From Hyaloperonospora brassicae (taxonomy: Eukaryota; Oomycota; Peronosporomycetes; Peronosporales; Peronosporaceae): DNA of 64,000 nucleotides. Under the pieces are notes generated by a model that saw only the letters and a list, made by a program, of their open reading frames with translations, was not told the DNA's origin and ran no database searches. Of this stretch, positions 52,388 through 63,870 are shown piece by piece (position 1 is the first letter of the stretch; every line of letters begins with the position of its first letter). The position numbers and the translations under genes were made by a program. The stretch spans positions 1-64,000 of the forward strand of contig CANTFL010000483.1 in assembly GCA_947650285.1 (NCBI GenBank), given 5' to 3'.

Positions 52388-52839
52388 ATCATTTTTGATA
52401 GAGGGTGGTGACCGCTAATTACATAAAAATCGATCTTCTCGCATCATGCCAGATGTGTCGGGTATGCCGTAACAGCTAAGATTTGTTTGATCGTCCATTT
52501 GGTCGACCACTCAATACCAAGATGCTCGCTCCATATATGCGAATGGGATGGACCTCACAAGATATTGCTTTACAGACAAGAATCCATGTATCGGTCCACT
52601 CGACTCATTTAAAAGGTCAATATTTGAAAATGCCTGCATTCTTATAAACTTATTTGAAAAAGATATCATAGTGTGTTTTGTAACGCCACTGAAGGCTTAT
52701 GCAGTAGTCTGAACGACCGTACCACAATAGTGGCCAACCTACTTTCTTAACCACACCCCCATACTTCAAGACTCTTGAAACCGTTTACATGCTTATCTAA
52801 TGATAAAATTCGGCATCCGCAAAATTTGATGCATCCATA

Positions 52840-53110
52840 TCACCCTTGGCTCGTACCTTTTACGACTAGGGTAACCCAGGATGGCATCAAAGTTGTCATC
52901 CGGATACAGTTCGATTAATTAATCGATTAAACTTCTTCTTTCAGCGTGTATTAAAATCCCGCATTTCGTTTCTTGACAATCACGGATGCAAATCTAACAA
53001 AAAACATCGTCACCCTCGTGCGAAAGATTTCACGCTCAACGTACTAAAGCTTACGTACAATAGTGACTGGCGTGTTAAAAACTGTTGCGAAGCCTTACTG
53101 TCATAAATGG
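52840..53110 (-). pseudogene. Protease-region remnant of relic C
   Basis: CACCCTTGGCTCGTA, GGTAA-CCCAGGATG-CATCAAA-TTGTCATCC and CGCTCAACG-ACT match the intact pol at 42104-42320 in order. Stops and indels are frequent. Confidence 0.65.
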
Positions 53111-53559
53111 ATTGAACTGACATGCCTTGTGCCACTTCTGTATCCAAACGATGCGATATGTTGTATTAATGGGTGCAGAGACAATTAATGGGTGTTTGAA
53201 TAAATAATATATAACTGACTTGCAAATATTCTTGACGTTGCTGATCAGCCGGACAACCTATTCCAAAAGACTCCTTCCATTTTGGGCGGTCTGACCTATT
53301 GTTACAGTTAACGATATAATCGAACTGATATCTCGAGCCCGTACTGGCTGCCGAACCTAGTATTAAGTACTCTTGTACGGAGCACAGGGATAGACTCGGT
53401 AAATACACATGCATATTGCCGGTCATTTTGACAAAGCTTATGTATCTTTCATCGTTTGTACCTTGAGCACCGGGTCGTACACTATCCATATAATGGAGAT
53501 CCGTCGCTTCTGTATATCCGATTACCTGTCTTCACAATGGATGACTTGAGGACCAATTA

Positions 53560-54430
53560 GTTTCAGCCTGTATCAAAGTGAAAGCTTCGTGTTGCGTCGC
53601 TGAGATAGCTTGATATAGCGACTTCAGTATCAGAAGAAATAGGTTGGTATTGACGTGAACATTCGCAATTATATTTTTAAATTCCGTAAATTTAGTGCAT
53701 CCATTAATAGGATTAACAGTATTACATCTAGAGTGGTATCGAATGATCTGTGCTTAGGGACGCATATCAGGTGCAGACTTGTTTATCAAATGAAACTGGG
53801 CGCGAGCCAATATAATGGCTCGAGGCGACTCAAGCTTCTTTTGGAGTCGTTTACAAGTTCGTCCAAAGACAACGACTATTTCACTTGGGTCGTCAAGAAT
53901 GAGCCCTATAGCCCGGGTCTTGGCTTATTTGGAGAAAGTGTGAAACCAATGTGTATTGTATTTCATCGTTGATGATGTGGACATCCTTTTAAACGAATTC
54001 CATTGTGACAAACCACCTAATTTAATAATCTAAATTGATATGTTTGAGCTTGATAACGTCAATTTACGATATTAAGATGTCGACATACGTTTTTGTCATA
54101 CCCCCATAGCACTATTGACTGGTTGCTGTCTCGGGACTGTTGAGCTTCCAAATTGTCTCAGCATTTCTTTTTGTACTATGTCTAGCTTCATCAGCAACAT
54201 TATTTTTCGTTTGTTAGCAAGTTCGTATAGACTGAACTCGACATGAGTGACATATTGTTGAAATCAGTCCAGACCCTCTAACATGGCACCAATGGCGAAC
54301 TACTTAGGTTATGATTCATTCATTTATTTAACCCCATTCATTTAAAAAATAAACGCATGGGGGTACCTTTTTAGTCGTAGCGTGAAAGCTCTCTCCCTTA
54401 TCCAACATGTTCATATTATATAAAATGTCC
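53560..54430 (-). pseudogene. gag: gag remnant of relic C
   Basis: The minus strand carries remnants of the intact gag layout. The clearest part is 54260-54410, with CTCTAACATGG, CCCCATTCA, GCGTGAAAG and the ATCCAACATGTTCAT start region, matching 43560-43700. Confidence 0.6.
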
Positions 54431-54872
54431 GTAGTTGTTTGACTGATGATTAAAGCTATAAGGTAGAATGAGACACACTTTCTTACCAGATAATTAGTAT
54501 CCATTTTTCGGCAACAGTACAAAGTTGTGCACTCCCAAACATTAAAGTTCACCGTACGCGCAGAGAAATGGATTTATCTGAGCAAGCGTTTTGGAGAAGA
54601 GAGGAGAAGCTCAACTGTATTTAAATATAGTTTGACCCCAATATGTAGTTTTCCTATCTTAAAAACACTAATAAAATAACAACAACAATTTTATTGTCTT
54701 TTCAATACCTCATTGCGACGTCTAGCAGGGATTTGTGAATTATTCGGTAAGTATCAGGCAACATTATAGCAATTGTAAAGCGATGCCATAAATCACCTGT
54801 AAAAATATTATCTCGTCAATATTGACTTGCAATTGCAATTTTTATAATATTAACAATCAAGATTTTGTTACA

Positions 54873-55189
54873 ATGACCCAATTCGTAATAATAGAATGTG
54901 TCAGGCTTGCTCTTTAACATGACTGCTTGTCGGATATGTAAGAAGCAATTGCTGAAGTTACGCCGGATTCACTTCGTCGGAGATTGAAGGCTATCCGGCA
55001 ACCGAAAAATTGCGTAAGATTGATGTTCATTAGTGTCTGGCGCAAATCGTAACGAATATCGATCTTGCGCAAGTTTTCGATGATGGTTGCTCTGTCGCTG
55101 ACACGCTATAGCTTGTGCAGTGTTCTCATCATCTCCACCATTTTTATGAAATGGTCGATGCCCTGAACGACATTGAGATTGCTAACGGG
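54873..55189. other. Short spacer, nothing recognised
   Basis: No ORF, repeat or motif that I can support between the relic C LTR and the next LTR-like repeat. Confidence 0.4.
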
Positions 55190-55684
55190 AGACCGCATAT
55201 GTTTTGTAGCTGAGCTGCAGGTTCCTCGAAGTCAGAGAAAGATTTAACGCTAAACGAGCAACTTAGTTCAAAGAACTCGACTCAGAAAGTCAACAAGCTC
55301 AAATGCTTACGATCCCTGTTTCAGGAGACCAAACGATTCAAAGAATCACAGCACAGAGTGTTCAAGAGTAGCTACCTTGTCGAGGTGTTCGCTAGACTCT
55401 TAGCGATCTCAAGACGCCTTAGGATGGCACGTGTCTGATGGTGATCAAAAAGGGAACTGACCTTTATCCGTTCGATTTTATATAACACCTCAGACTAAGC
55501 GTGATTGATCTTTACACTACTGATCAAACTAATACATGTTAAAGATCTCGTATTTGGCGGCTGACACATGTCAGCCCTCGACAACTGAAATGGTGATCTA
55601 TTATCATGTTTAATGGGATCTCATCCCTTGTGCAAAACACACAGGTTGTGTCGATTACCAGACGACATGTAAACCCGTTACAGG
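55190..55684 (+). repeat. Decayed LTR-like repeat, copy 2
   Basis: Same orientation and order of blocks as 13350-13826; ends CCCGTTACA at 55684. No gag-like sequence follows in plus orientation, so it is probably a solo LTR. Confidence 0.55.
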
Positions 55685-58600
55685 TTCTCTCGACGGACTT
55701 ACCACAGCTGTTCCGGCGTGGAAAGTGGTGCTCTAATCTCCCGAGGGATATACTAGCCACTTGAAATCCATGTATATTCCTACGACCCATGACAAATTGT
55801 GAGTTTATATTGCAAATTTAGGCACACATGGTGCACTGCTTGTGTAACGCATGAGAAGCACGTCAAACGGTGGGATATGTGTAGAACTTTCGTGCTACGG
55901 CATCGGTAAGTCGCTCAGTCATCTGACTGCCTGTCCCGTTTCTTCACAACTAGCGTGCTTCCTTACATGCTCAGCAACGTGTATGCTGCTTCCGTATGCG
56001 TTAAGGTGAGTGATATAAAGAGCGACAATAGCAGCAAGACATCTGCACTTAGTGACGTGTCCATTTACGTAATTCCAGACAAAGTTACAGGCTACAATAT
56101 GGACGCCGATGGCCATTGAATTCGCCATCATGTACCGTTACGGACGCTAATGCGTGATGTTATTTTTCATTTTTAGCAATATGAGCGCAATCATTTGAGC
56201 CGAGTCCTGTAAAATCTCATTTTGTCATGCTACCGAGCTTTTCCTTTCATATATTCCGTTTGTGCCTGCAACAATACATGCGCTGTCGATTGATTGGCGA
56301 CCCGGAAAGCAATCGTAGTCGATGTGGCACATAGTTGATGATGCCTTCGATAGCTAAACTCTCTTTATGCAGTATCATTACTAGAAGGAGCAGAAGGCGT
56401 GCACGCTGGCGCTACGGTTTATATGGAAATGCTTTGTCGTGGTAATGAAAGAGGAGTTAATCGAGTCATATCAGTCAACGTTTTCAACACACTGTAGACA
56501 CAAAAGTAAGAGAGTTAATGACTATCTTTCCGTAACGTGCAACGTGATCTCTGCACCATCGCTGTTGTCGTATTCATCACCTATATTTGTAAACATTGTC
56601 GGGGCCTCCTGCTTTACGGACACATGTAAGTATCATTTACGCTGGTGCGAGGATACGGCTTTGTGCACCGCCTCCGTGACAAAAGCATATGTATTTTTGT
56701 ATCGATAGTCATTCAGTTGACGATATCGGTGATAAAGCGCATGCCACCAAGGCCGAGCTACTGCGTGCAGTTCCGCAGCCTGGCGTAAAATCTCGACTGA
56801 ATGTCGTCAGGCAGCTCACCACGAAGCGAGGTTTCTTTAAAAGCGAGATGATTGGATCAGTTGCGTACGCGCATTTTTGTACGATTCGGAACTCTAGGCG
56901 GTCCGTTCTTTTCTTCGTCAGCACACTTTATGGCACTTCGACGTGGAGAGCGGCTATGTTGAAGACATTGGTAGGTCAATTTTCGGTTTCTTAAGGACCA
57001 TAACTCGATCGGTATAGACAGTTTGATACGTCCCAGGTGCGCCACAGTAGGTTCTGTTTGACAAATTGACTAGGGGTGGCGAGCATCGATAGACCACGGC
57101 TGACCCAACTTTACCTAGTGGTGCACTGATGTATTCCTTTCGCGGTGGTCGCATCGACTGCTTGGATTCGAGTGCGCTGTGTAGAGAGTCTTTCGATTCA
57201 ATGAGGCCGAAAAAGCCTACGCCGACTTCTACGATTATTGCCGCTTCTATTCATCCCGACGGCCTGACAACATGTAGCTGTGCGCCAATCGACCATAACA
57301 AAGACTCACCAGCTATCGCCTACTGGATTTCATCACCAGCCAAAGCTGACAACTGCCGTGGTAAAGTCTCGCCTTTTGCGGTCGAACCGATGGGAAGGAA
57401 CTCATCAGTGTCCGACTGATTCTTCCCTCGTTAATTTTACAAACCGCAAATGCACGTAATGAAGGCTGCTAATTGTGCGGGATGATGGAGCGTTACCACG
57501 CCATCGTGCACACTCATGATTCAATGACCGAGCGCGTGTGAGGATCCAGCAACAATTTTAGAAGGCTTGAACTAGCTAGCCAAACATACGCATATGCACA
57601 TAAAGTAAGGGACCTTAATTTTTCACTGCGCTTACCTTTACGGACTCATATCAAACTCAACAGCCTGCAACGGCAAACAATCGAAGATACATGATGAGGT
57701 CGTGTGAAGAAGTGGAGAGCAGCATCAAACGATGCTCAATTCCTTCGATGGCGCTTACACACGCGCCATCCATCATTTCTGCCCCCTCCGAGTCCGGCAA
57801 ATATAGCGCGTTGCCGCTTCCGTCGAGTAATGTGCGTTGACATGGCACTGCGCATGTTTCTGGCGTCAAAGGAACGCCTGACGTGCAAGGATGTGACACT
57901 TTCGCATGTACATGGTGGTTAATTTGAACGCTATATCGGTCATGGTGAGAGCTATGGTGGCATCCATATCGCTAGCCCTGTATAGCACACAATTGCTGTG
58001 AGATGTGACTGCACATGCGTTGATCAAGCGAAGAAGTCTCGCAAGCCCGCCCGTCTCTGGGCTTGCTGCACCCCATCTGCTGTGATGTGGTCCCCGATGT
58101 GGCGAGATGCTTTACCTCGTCAAACGTTTGCCCTCCCACGGAGATTGAAAAATCTGGTCTTGCGCTGCAGTCCACGCATTGCCGCCTCATACGATTAGCA
58201 ATAAGCTTTGAGGCTATGCGCGACGACCGCCTCGCACGTAGCGAATGACGGATCGAATGGTGCCTAGCTTGCAGCTTGCTGTCTATTTCATAGTGCTAAG
58301 CATGTTTCGACTTTCCCCATCAGCCGTGGTAGTGCTGGGCTCAGCGACTATCCTCGTGTTAGCCGATGTAGCACGCCAATGTGGAGGGCAGGTCTGCTAC
58401 CCACACGCTTAAAACCGCATACTCGGTCGCTTCATGCTGTCCGAAAACAGTAGGTCTCGATGGACGCTATCGTGTGCTTGTGATGTCTCGATCGGTGCTG
58501 TCGCAACCACTCGCGATGTCTCGACGGATGATGGTGGACAGTCGTGGACCGAAAATGACCGACTGTTGGTCTCAAATGGTGTGCTGGAACAGACATACCA

Positions 58601-59147
58601 TTACACATCAACAGATGTATACCATCGCTTTTACTCTTTCCTGCCGTCCTATCGCGATTGTTTAGTTGTAGCGTATGTAGGTGTGTACTCTGGATTGTTT
58701 CCGTTCGTCTACCACCACGGGGTATGCCACTGCAACAGGCAGCTTGGACCAGCTTACCAATTGAATCGTCGCTGCTCAGCGGTGCTGTAGTTTGTCAGCG
58801 CTTCAGTCTAGACCAAGAATTGCTTGCTCGTCGAGCCTGTGAGATAATCCATCTTCAGCAACTTGTATTTCTTGGTAGTTTAGGGTGTTCACGCGAGATA
58901 GCCTGTGCAGGAAGAGGATGCATACGATCACAAGCGCAACACGCAGCTTGTGGCTGTCCTGAATCGCGCGTCGATGCGCAAGCGATTTTTGTCCGTGATG
59001 TGCTGCGCGCTCTGTGCAGCCCATAGAAACGTCTAGAGCGAACGGAAAATCCACCACGGAATATGTTGCTTTGCACGACGTAACACCCGTCGAAACAGCA
59101 GCGCCGACAAGGCGGGGACTTGTTTTCTAGTAGCATTGTAGCGTTCA
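55685..59147. other. Mixed-composition region upstream of the NLP gene, no supported gene
   Basis: About 3.5 kb of higher-GC, coding-like but broken sequence. The best stretch is on the minus strand from about 57420 to 56957, open apart from two stops and ending in the 66-codon frame 57154-56957 with a Cys-containing, Tyr/Pro-rich composition. Other frames (58434-58790, 58658-59026, 57657-57899 on minus) carry no recognisable domain. Decayed host genes are possible. Confidence 0.35.
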
Positions 59148-59163
59148 TCATTTTCCAATTCCC
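59148..59163 (+). promoter_or_regulatory. Oomycete INR+FPR core promoter of the NLP gene
   Basis: TCATTTT (59148-59154) fits the oomycete initiator TCAYTYY. CAATTCCC (59156-59163) fits the flanking promoter region MAWTTTNC at 7 of 8 positions. The pair lies 28 bp before the ATG at 59192, the usual distance for transcription starts in these organisms. Confidence 0.6.
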
Positions 59164-59191
59164 CCGCTAGAAGACACGACGATAAACAACC

Positions 59192-59989
59192 ATGAAGACC
59201 GGCCTCTTCGTGTATACTGCTCTCTTCGCCGCAACTGTGGTGCAAGCCCACGATGCGTCTCACGACGTCGTGAAGAACGTCTCCCCTGATTCGAATCCCG
59301 AGTCAACTCCGGACGTGGTGAAGAGGATGCTGAAGTCGATCAAGCACAAGGACGTGATGCCGTTTCCTCAGCCAAAGCCCATCACAGTTTCCGAGATAGC
59401 GGGCGTCAAATTCAAACCTGAGCTCCACATTACTGACGGATGCGCCTCGTACCCCTTCGTGAACGCAGCTGGTGAGATTAGCGGCGGTCTCGATTATACG
59501 GGATCCCCTAGTGGCATGTGCAAGGGATCTGGGTATGGGTCTCAAGTCTACGGACGCTCAGATTGGTACAACAACAAATGGGCCATCATGTTCGTCTACT
59601 ACTTCCCGAAAGACTCGCCGTCTAGTCTTATCGGCCGTCGCCACGGCTTCGAGCAGGCCATTGTGTGGCTTGAAAATCCTTCATCAAGCAACGTGGTGAT
59701 GGCGGTGTCGTTGTCGGAAGGCCATGAGTTCTCGAAGACGGTTGGACCAGACCCGAAATTTCTGAACGGGACGAGTGTCAAACTCAGCTATCAGAAGTTG
59801 GGTGGCAAAGGCACTCACGGGCTCAAACTCACTGAGACGCCTGGTGATTCTCTGCCGCTGATCATGTGGGAACAGCTGACGCCAGAGGCTCGCGATGCGG
59901 TCAACGCTTTTGACTCGCATGGAGACAAGGTGCCCTTCAGTGACACTCAGTTTCCGAAAGAGTTGGAAAAGGCTTGGCCGTTCAAATAA
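59192..59989 (+). CDS. NLP: Secreted NLP (NPP1-family, necrosis- and ethylene-inducing-like) protein, 265 aa
   Basis: A signal peptide (1-19, ending V-Q-A) and a short acidic linker precede an NPP1 domain from about residue 52 to the end. Two cysteines (84 and 110) fit a type 1 NLP. The A-I-M-F-V-Y-Y-F-P-K-D block lies at 131-141, in the region known as the immunogenic nlp peptide. The hallmark heptapeptide at 148-154 reads GRRHGFE and departs from the family consensus at its second, fifth and sixth positions, including the acidic residue used for metal binding and membrane damage. Canonical NLPs act in the plant apoplast on the outer plasma membrane; changes here suggest a non-cytotoxic member, as in many downy-mildew NLPs (inference). 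The frame is intact, single-exon, ends TAA, and has a good core promoter, so it is probably expressed. It is the only intact non-transposon gene seen. Confidence 0.95.
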   Translation: MKTGLFVYTALFAATVVQAHDASHDVVKNVSPDSNPESTPDVVKRMLKSIKHKDVMPFPQPKPITVSEIAGVKFKPELHITDGCASYPFVNAAGEISGGLDYTGSPSGMCKGSGYGSQVYGRSDWYNNKWAIMFVYYFPKDSPSSLIGRRHGFEQAIVWLENPSSSNVVMAVSLSEGHEFSKTVGPDPKFLNGTSVKLSYQKLGGKGTHGLKLTETPGDSLPLIMWEQLTPEARDAVNAFDSHGDKVPFSDTQFPKELEKAWPFK

Positions 59990-60421
59990 TGATTTGATCT
60001 GGTGAATGCGGCTTCCGCAAAAACATGTTTGTACACCTAGCACGCGCGCTCGTGTTGTGGGCATTCAGGTACGTTTTCTTGTAGTCATTACACGGTAAAA
60101 GGAGCCCTCTGTGTCAAGCAGAGCGGCTCCTGTTAATCAAGTTTGCACTGATTGTTGATCTTCTTGATACATTACACTTTTTGGACTATCATGAACAACT
60201 GGTTGAGCCGTTTATCCGTAAATTAAGGCGGCAGGTGACAAAGCAGTACAATTAACTAGTGCAGATTTTTGGTGCGGAGCGCAAAGCTCAAACACGAGGG
60301 ATATGATCACGCGTCAGGTGTAGATCATGCTGACGCTATGATACCACCTCTTTGTTTTTCAGATGCTGAGTCATCAACGGTGAGCTCAAACAACGTCCAG
60401 ATAAAAATGATCAATTCATGT
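59990..60421. other. 3' flank of the NLP gene
   Basis: No further gene seen. The region up to 60421 is probably 3' UTR and spacer; the target site of the next insertion begins at 60422. Confidence 0.5.
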
Positions 60422-61360
60422 ACGTATGAACTTCACATTCTCAAATTTTCACGGTTCAGCTCAAGCCAGTCTTTTTCCCTTCGGGGCAGTCACATCGGAG
60501 GGAATCCTCCCCTTGGGGAGCCGACGTGGTCGAAGATCTGACGCGGGCACGCTGCACTCGCAGTCGCGGGTGTGGGCGTAGGAGACCGACGGGTCGCGCA
60601 AGCGGCCCTAGCAGGGGTATTTTACGGACTGGAGGCGTCCCCCGCGCCACGTGTCGCCGCTGCGGCGAGCGCACACTCCACGTCAAGGGGCCGCGCAAGC
60701 GGCTGAAGGGGGCCACCATCGCAGATGGTTGAGCTCCTCGGAGAGATATACGGCGGGTTGGCGTTCTCCACGCCACGCAGTCACTTCGGTGATCGCACTC
60801 CACGTCGGGGGCCGCGCAAGCGGCTGAAGGGGGCCACCATCGCAGATGGTTGAGCTCCTCGGAGAGATATATGGCGGGTTGGCGCTCTCCACGCCACGCA
60901 GTCACTTCGGTGATCGCACTCCACGTCGGGGGCCGCGCAAGCGGCTGAAGGGGGCCACCATCGCAGATGGTTGAGCTCCTCGGAGAGATAGACGGCGGGT
61001 TGGCGTTCTCCACGCCACGCAGTCACTTCGGTGATCGCACTCCACGTCGGGGGCCGCGCAAGCGGTCCTAAAGGGGTTTGTTGCCTTATATGGCAGCATA
61101 CCCGCGTTGTACGTGCTGCCGCTCCGGCGGTACGCATGTCCCCAGTCTACTTGGTCGCGCCAGCGGTCATGATTGACTCGTAGTTGGCTTCGGTAGGAGG
61201 GTCTCTGACATCGTTGCCGTCGCCCCTGGCTCTACGGAGCCCTTTAGTTGTCGACCCGATACCCGGGCCGTACTTCTTGTCACACTTATCAGTCGTTAGT
61301 TATCATAATAATGGACGTACTTGACACCACCACCACCACCACCACGTATGAACTTCACAT
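60422..61360 (+). mobile_element. Retroposed insertion (905 bp) with 17-bp target duplication
   Basis: ACGTATGAACTTCACAT occurs at 60422-60438 and again at 61344-61360. Between them lie 905 bp that end in an ACC microsatellite (61324-61343) directly before the second copy. A long target duplication plus a simple-sequence 3' tail is the signature of LINE-driven retroposition in plus orientation. The body is GC-rich, has no RT or tRNA-like head that I can see, and contains a 121-bp tandem repeat. It is either a SINE-like non-autonomous element or a truncated LINE. Confidence 0.75.
60590..61066. repeat. 121-bp tandem repeat array, about 4 copies
   Basis: The landmark GCCACCATC ends at 60720, 60841 and 60962, giving an exact 121-bp period. 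The three middle units are almost identical, the first (from about 60590) is diverged, and the last breaks off at about 61066. Because 121 is not a multiple of 3, successive units rotate through the frames of the minus strand, which stays open for 185 codons (60456-61013). I regard that ORF as incidental. Confidence 0.85.
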
Positions 61361-61619
61361 CCCGACGAGTATTTTAGCATGCGTCACACTGTTCGCCAGG
61401 CCTTCGAATATAATAGTGTCTGTCTACAACCAACACGAAAACTGTCTCTTTGCACAAATCAAAGGGATGGTTGATAATATTTCCGTTAAATTGTGAACAA
61501 TCACAGGATCACGCCATGTTAGCGAGATATTGCTGCAAAGAAGGTAAAAACCGAAGTGAATATATTGAAGGTCCTTAGTTTACTACCCTTAGCTAAGTCT
61601 AAGCCTTAATATAACGACA

Positions 61620-63299
61620 TCCTGTGATCTCATCATGTAACCGCGATCCACAATCTTCTTCCGTAACCAACACCATGGAACACCATGACACAGAAATCAT
61701 CATCATGAACCCAACATGAAACGGCTGCATGAAGCGGCGTATTCTCAACACTCCCAGTCGCCGCTACTGTGTGTAGGTCTTGTAATCTGGCTTGGTCTTG
61801 ATCCCGGTTGCCTCGCACATAAATTTTAGTATCTTGGTTCCGAGTGCCTTTGTAAGCATATCCGCAAGTTGATTTTTTTGTATCGATGTAGTCGATCTTC
61901 AATATTTCGTCGTGCACATTTGCACGAATGAAGTGATGTCTTTTGTCCACATGCTTTTTCCGAGCGTGGTATCCGGCATTGTTGGCCAAAGCAGTCGCTC
62001 CTTGATTATCTTCCAAAACTTGTGTGCCTCCCACTTGTTCGTGACCCATGTCCTTAAGCATTCCACGCGTCTTATAACTTTTTGGCTGCAAAGACTGAGC
62101 GCCATATATTCAGCTTCCGTCGAGCTGAGCGCAACCGTTATCTAATACTTCGACTTGTATACCACTGGTGCGCTTGCAATTATGTCCATAACTCCTGAGA
62201 CCGAACGTATATCATCGCTGTTGCTGCCCCAGTCAGCATCGGAGTACGCCTTTACCCCAACACTCCCAGTTCCTGGGTAGACGATATCTGTTTGGTATGT
62301 GGTCTTCAGATATCTTAAAACGCGAATAGCTGCACTCCAATGTTGTAATCCAGGGTTTTCCAGAAAACGTGATAGTTGTGTCACCACATACGCAATATCC
62401 AGCCTTGTACATGTTGTAATGGACAGAAGGCATCTGATCAAGGAGCGATAAGGATTCGAGCACATCGCCGAACGTCGATCTTCCGTCTTAGGTGATTGTG
62501 CTGATGACAATTTCATTCCTACAGCGCATGGGTTGTCCACACTCTTGACAACTTTTTGGCCGGTATTCTTGACCACGTCGTCGATATAGCGAGTCTGCTT
62601 GATCATGAGTTTCCTGGAAGACCTGTCGTGGTTGATCTCCATATCCCAAATTAATTCCGCTTTTCCCAGTTCATTTATCTTGAAAGATTTCTTGAGCACT
62701 TCCTTGACTTGATTGATTTCCCTGCTTGTATTTGCTCCGATTGTCATGTCATCAACATAGAGTCCAACATTAATAATGTTTTCCTGAGAGCGCTTGACAT
62801 AAACACACTGGTCCGCTCCGCAGCTCTTGAAGTCGTTCTTCACATATAAATTATGTATTGTTTTGTTCCATGCACTCGCTGCTTGTTTCAATCCATAGAT
62901 AGCCTTGTTAAGCTGACACGCTTTCCCTTGAGCATAGGTGACACTGAGCGGAACTTCCATATATACGTTGTCCGTCAGCACACTTTTTAAAAAGGTTGTA
63001 TCAACGCCGAGCTGTTCCATTTGGTAGTCACATTCAGCTCACGCATCATAAATTATCGGATTGAATTCATGTTGGCGACCGGAGAATAAGTTTCGAAGAA
63101 GTCGACACCGTACTTCTGTTTGAAACCTTTCGCGACTAGTCGTGCTTTGTATCGCACGACAGCGTTATTCTGATCACGCTTCTTGGGAAAGACCTATCGT
63201 GATCAAATCGTGCGACTAATATTCTTTCGTGGCTTTAATGTCCACCTTTGATTCTGCTCATGGGAACGTAGCTCCGTAATCATGACCTCATGCCACTTT
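61620..63299 (-). pseudogene. Ty1/Copia pol remnant (integrase end, RT, RNase H)
   Basis: The 292-codon frame 63020-62142 carries Copia RT blocks: K-A-I-Y-G-L-K-Q-A, the active site L-Y-V-D-D-M, and Y-R-S-L-I-R-C-L-L, followed by A-Y-S-D-A-D-W of RNase H. An in-frame TAG at its end is followed in frame by the S-S-T-E-A-E-Y-M-A RNase H block and further shifted frames to about 61633 (K-K-H-V-D-K-R-H-H-F-I-R). Upstream, 63290-63020 encodes W-H-E-V-M and [18 protein letters not shown]. The remnant is cut at 63299 by a Gypsy LTR. It is dead through stops and frameshifts, but less decayed than the Gypsy relics. Confidence 0.88.
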
Positions 63300-63738
63300 T
63301 GTAACGGGGAACTGATGACTACGTACTGGCTGACCAGTACGGAGTATACTTCCACTGACTACAGTGGTCGACCTTGCCCTGCCAGGTGTTGACGGAACAC
63401 AGAGGAAGAAAATGATACTAAGTAGTCAGACTAGTCTCTGGTAAAAGTAAAACGTTATTAATAATTTAAGTCCTATTACTTCTTGAATCTCTGTTGCCTA
63501 ACTTAATTATACTTATGTTACTAAACGTATGATGACGTCTACTCACCACCCATTGCGCGCGTCTAGCAGCGATTGGTGGGTTAATATCATCACGATATCA
63601 ACCAATGAGTAGACCCTTCGGTCATCTCAACAATATCACCATGTCTTGTGATATTGAGAAAAGAATATTCGACGTAATATTCTATATTGTCAGATTGATT
63701 TTAATGACAATCTCATGTAACGGGCTACCCTCTTTACA
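63300..63738 (-). repeat. LTR (3' LTR) of a further Gypsy element running off the window
   Basis: 439 bp, from TGTAACGGGG to CTTTACA, related to the 36152-36541 LTR (CACCCATTGCGCGCGTC-AGC-GCGATTGGTGGGTT, GATATCAACCAATGA). It is followed by a polypurine tract (minus strand) and by the same antisense ORF start, so the element has the same orientation as 36152-44130. It is inserted in the Copia remnant. Confidence 0.92.
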
Positions 63739-63870
63739 TCACCCCTCCGTTTTCTGATAGTCACGGTGTGACTATCGATAACTTGGTTGCCACCCGTTGG
63801 ACACCAGTGGGAGAGAAATCAATTGTTTGGTCATACCCATTCACTACTGACCCTGCCTCATATAGTTAAC

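Larger units (their letters stand above)
48960..54872 (-). mobile_element. Gypsy relic C (minus strand), partly replaced by a duplicated segment
   Basis: Collinear minus-strand remnants of an element related to 36152-44130: integrase (49040-49880), the duplicated RT-to-linker segment (50345-52387), protease side (about 52560-53110), gag (53560-54430) and a decayed 5' LTR (about 54540-54872, ending GTTACA, with CTCATTGCG-CGTCTAGCAG-GATT). Except for the duplicated segment it is heavily decayed. 50101-50344 is foreign to pol. Confidence 0.75.

Noticed and set aside
58434..59026. Two overlapping ORFs just upstream of the NLP gene as a possible second effector
   Set aside because: No signal peptide, no RxLR or other effector motif, and composition typical of chance frames.
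60456..61137. Overlapping minus-strand ORFs of up to 185 codons in the 121-bp repeat
   Set aside because: The frame rotates with each repeat unit, there is no stable domain, and the insertion looks retroposed in the other orientation.
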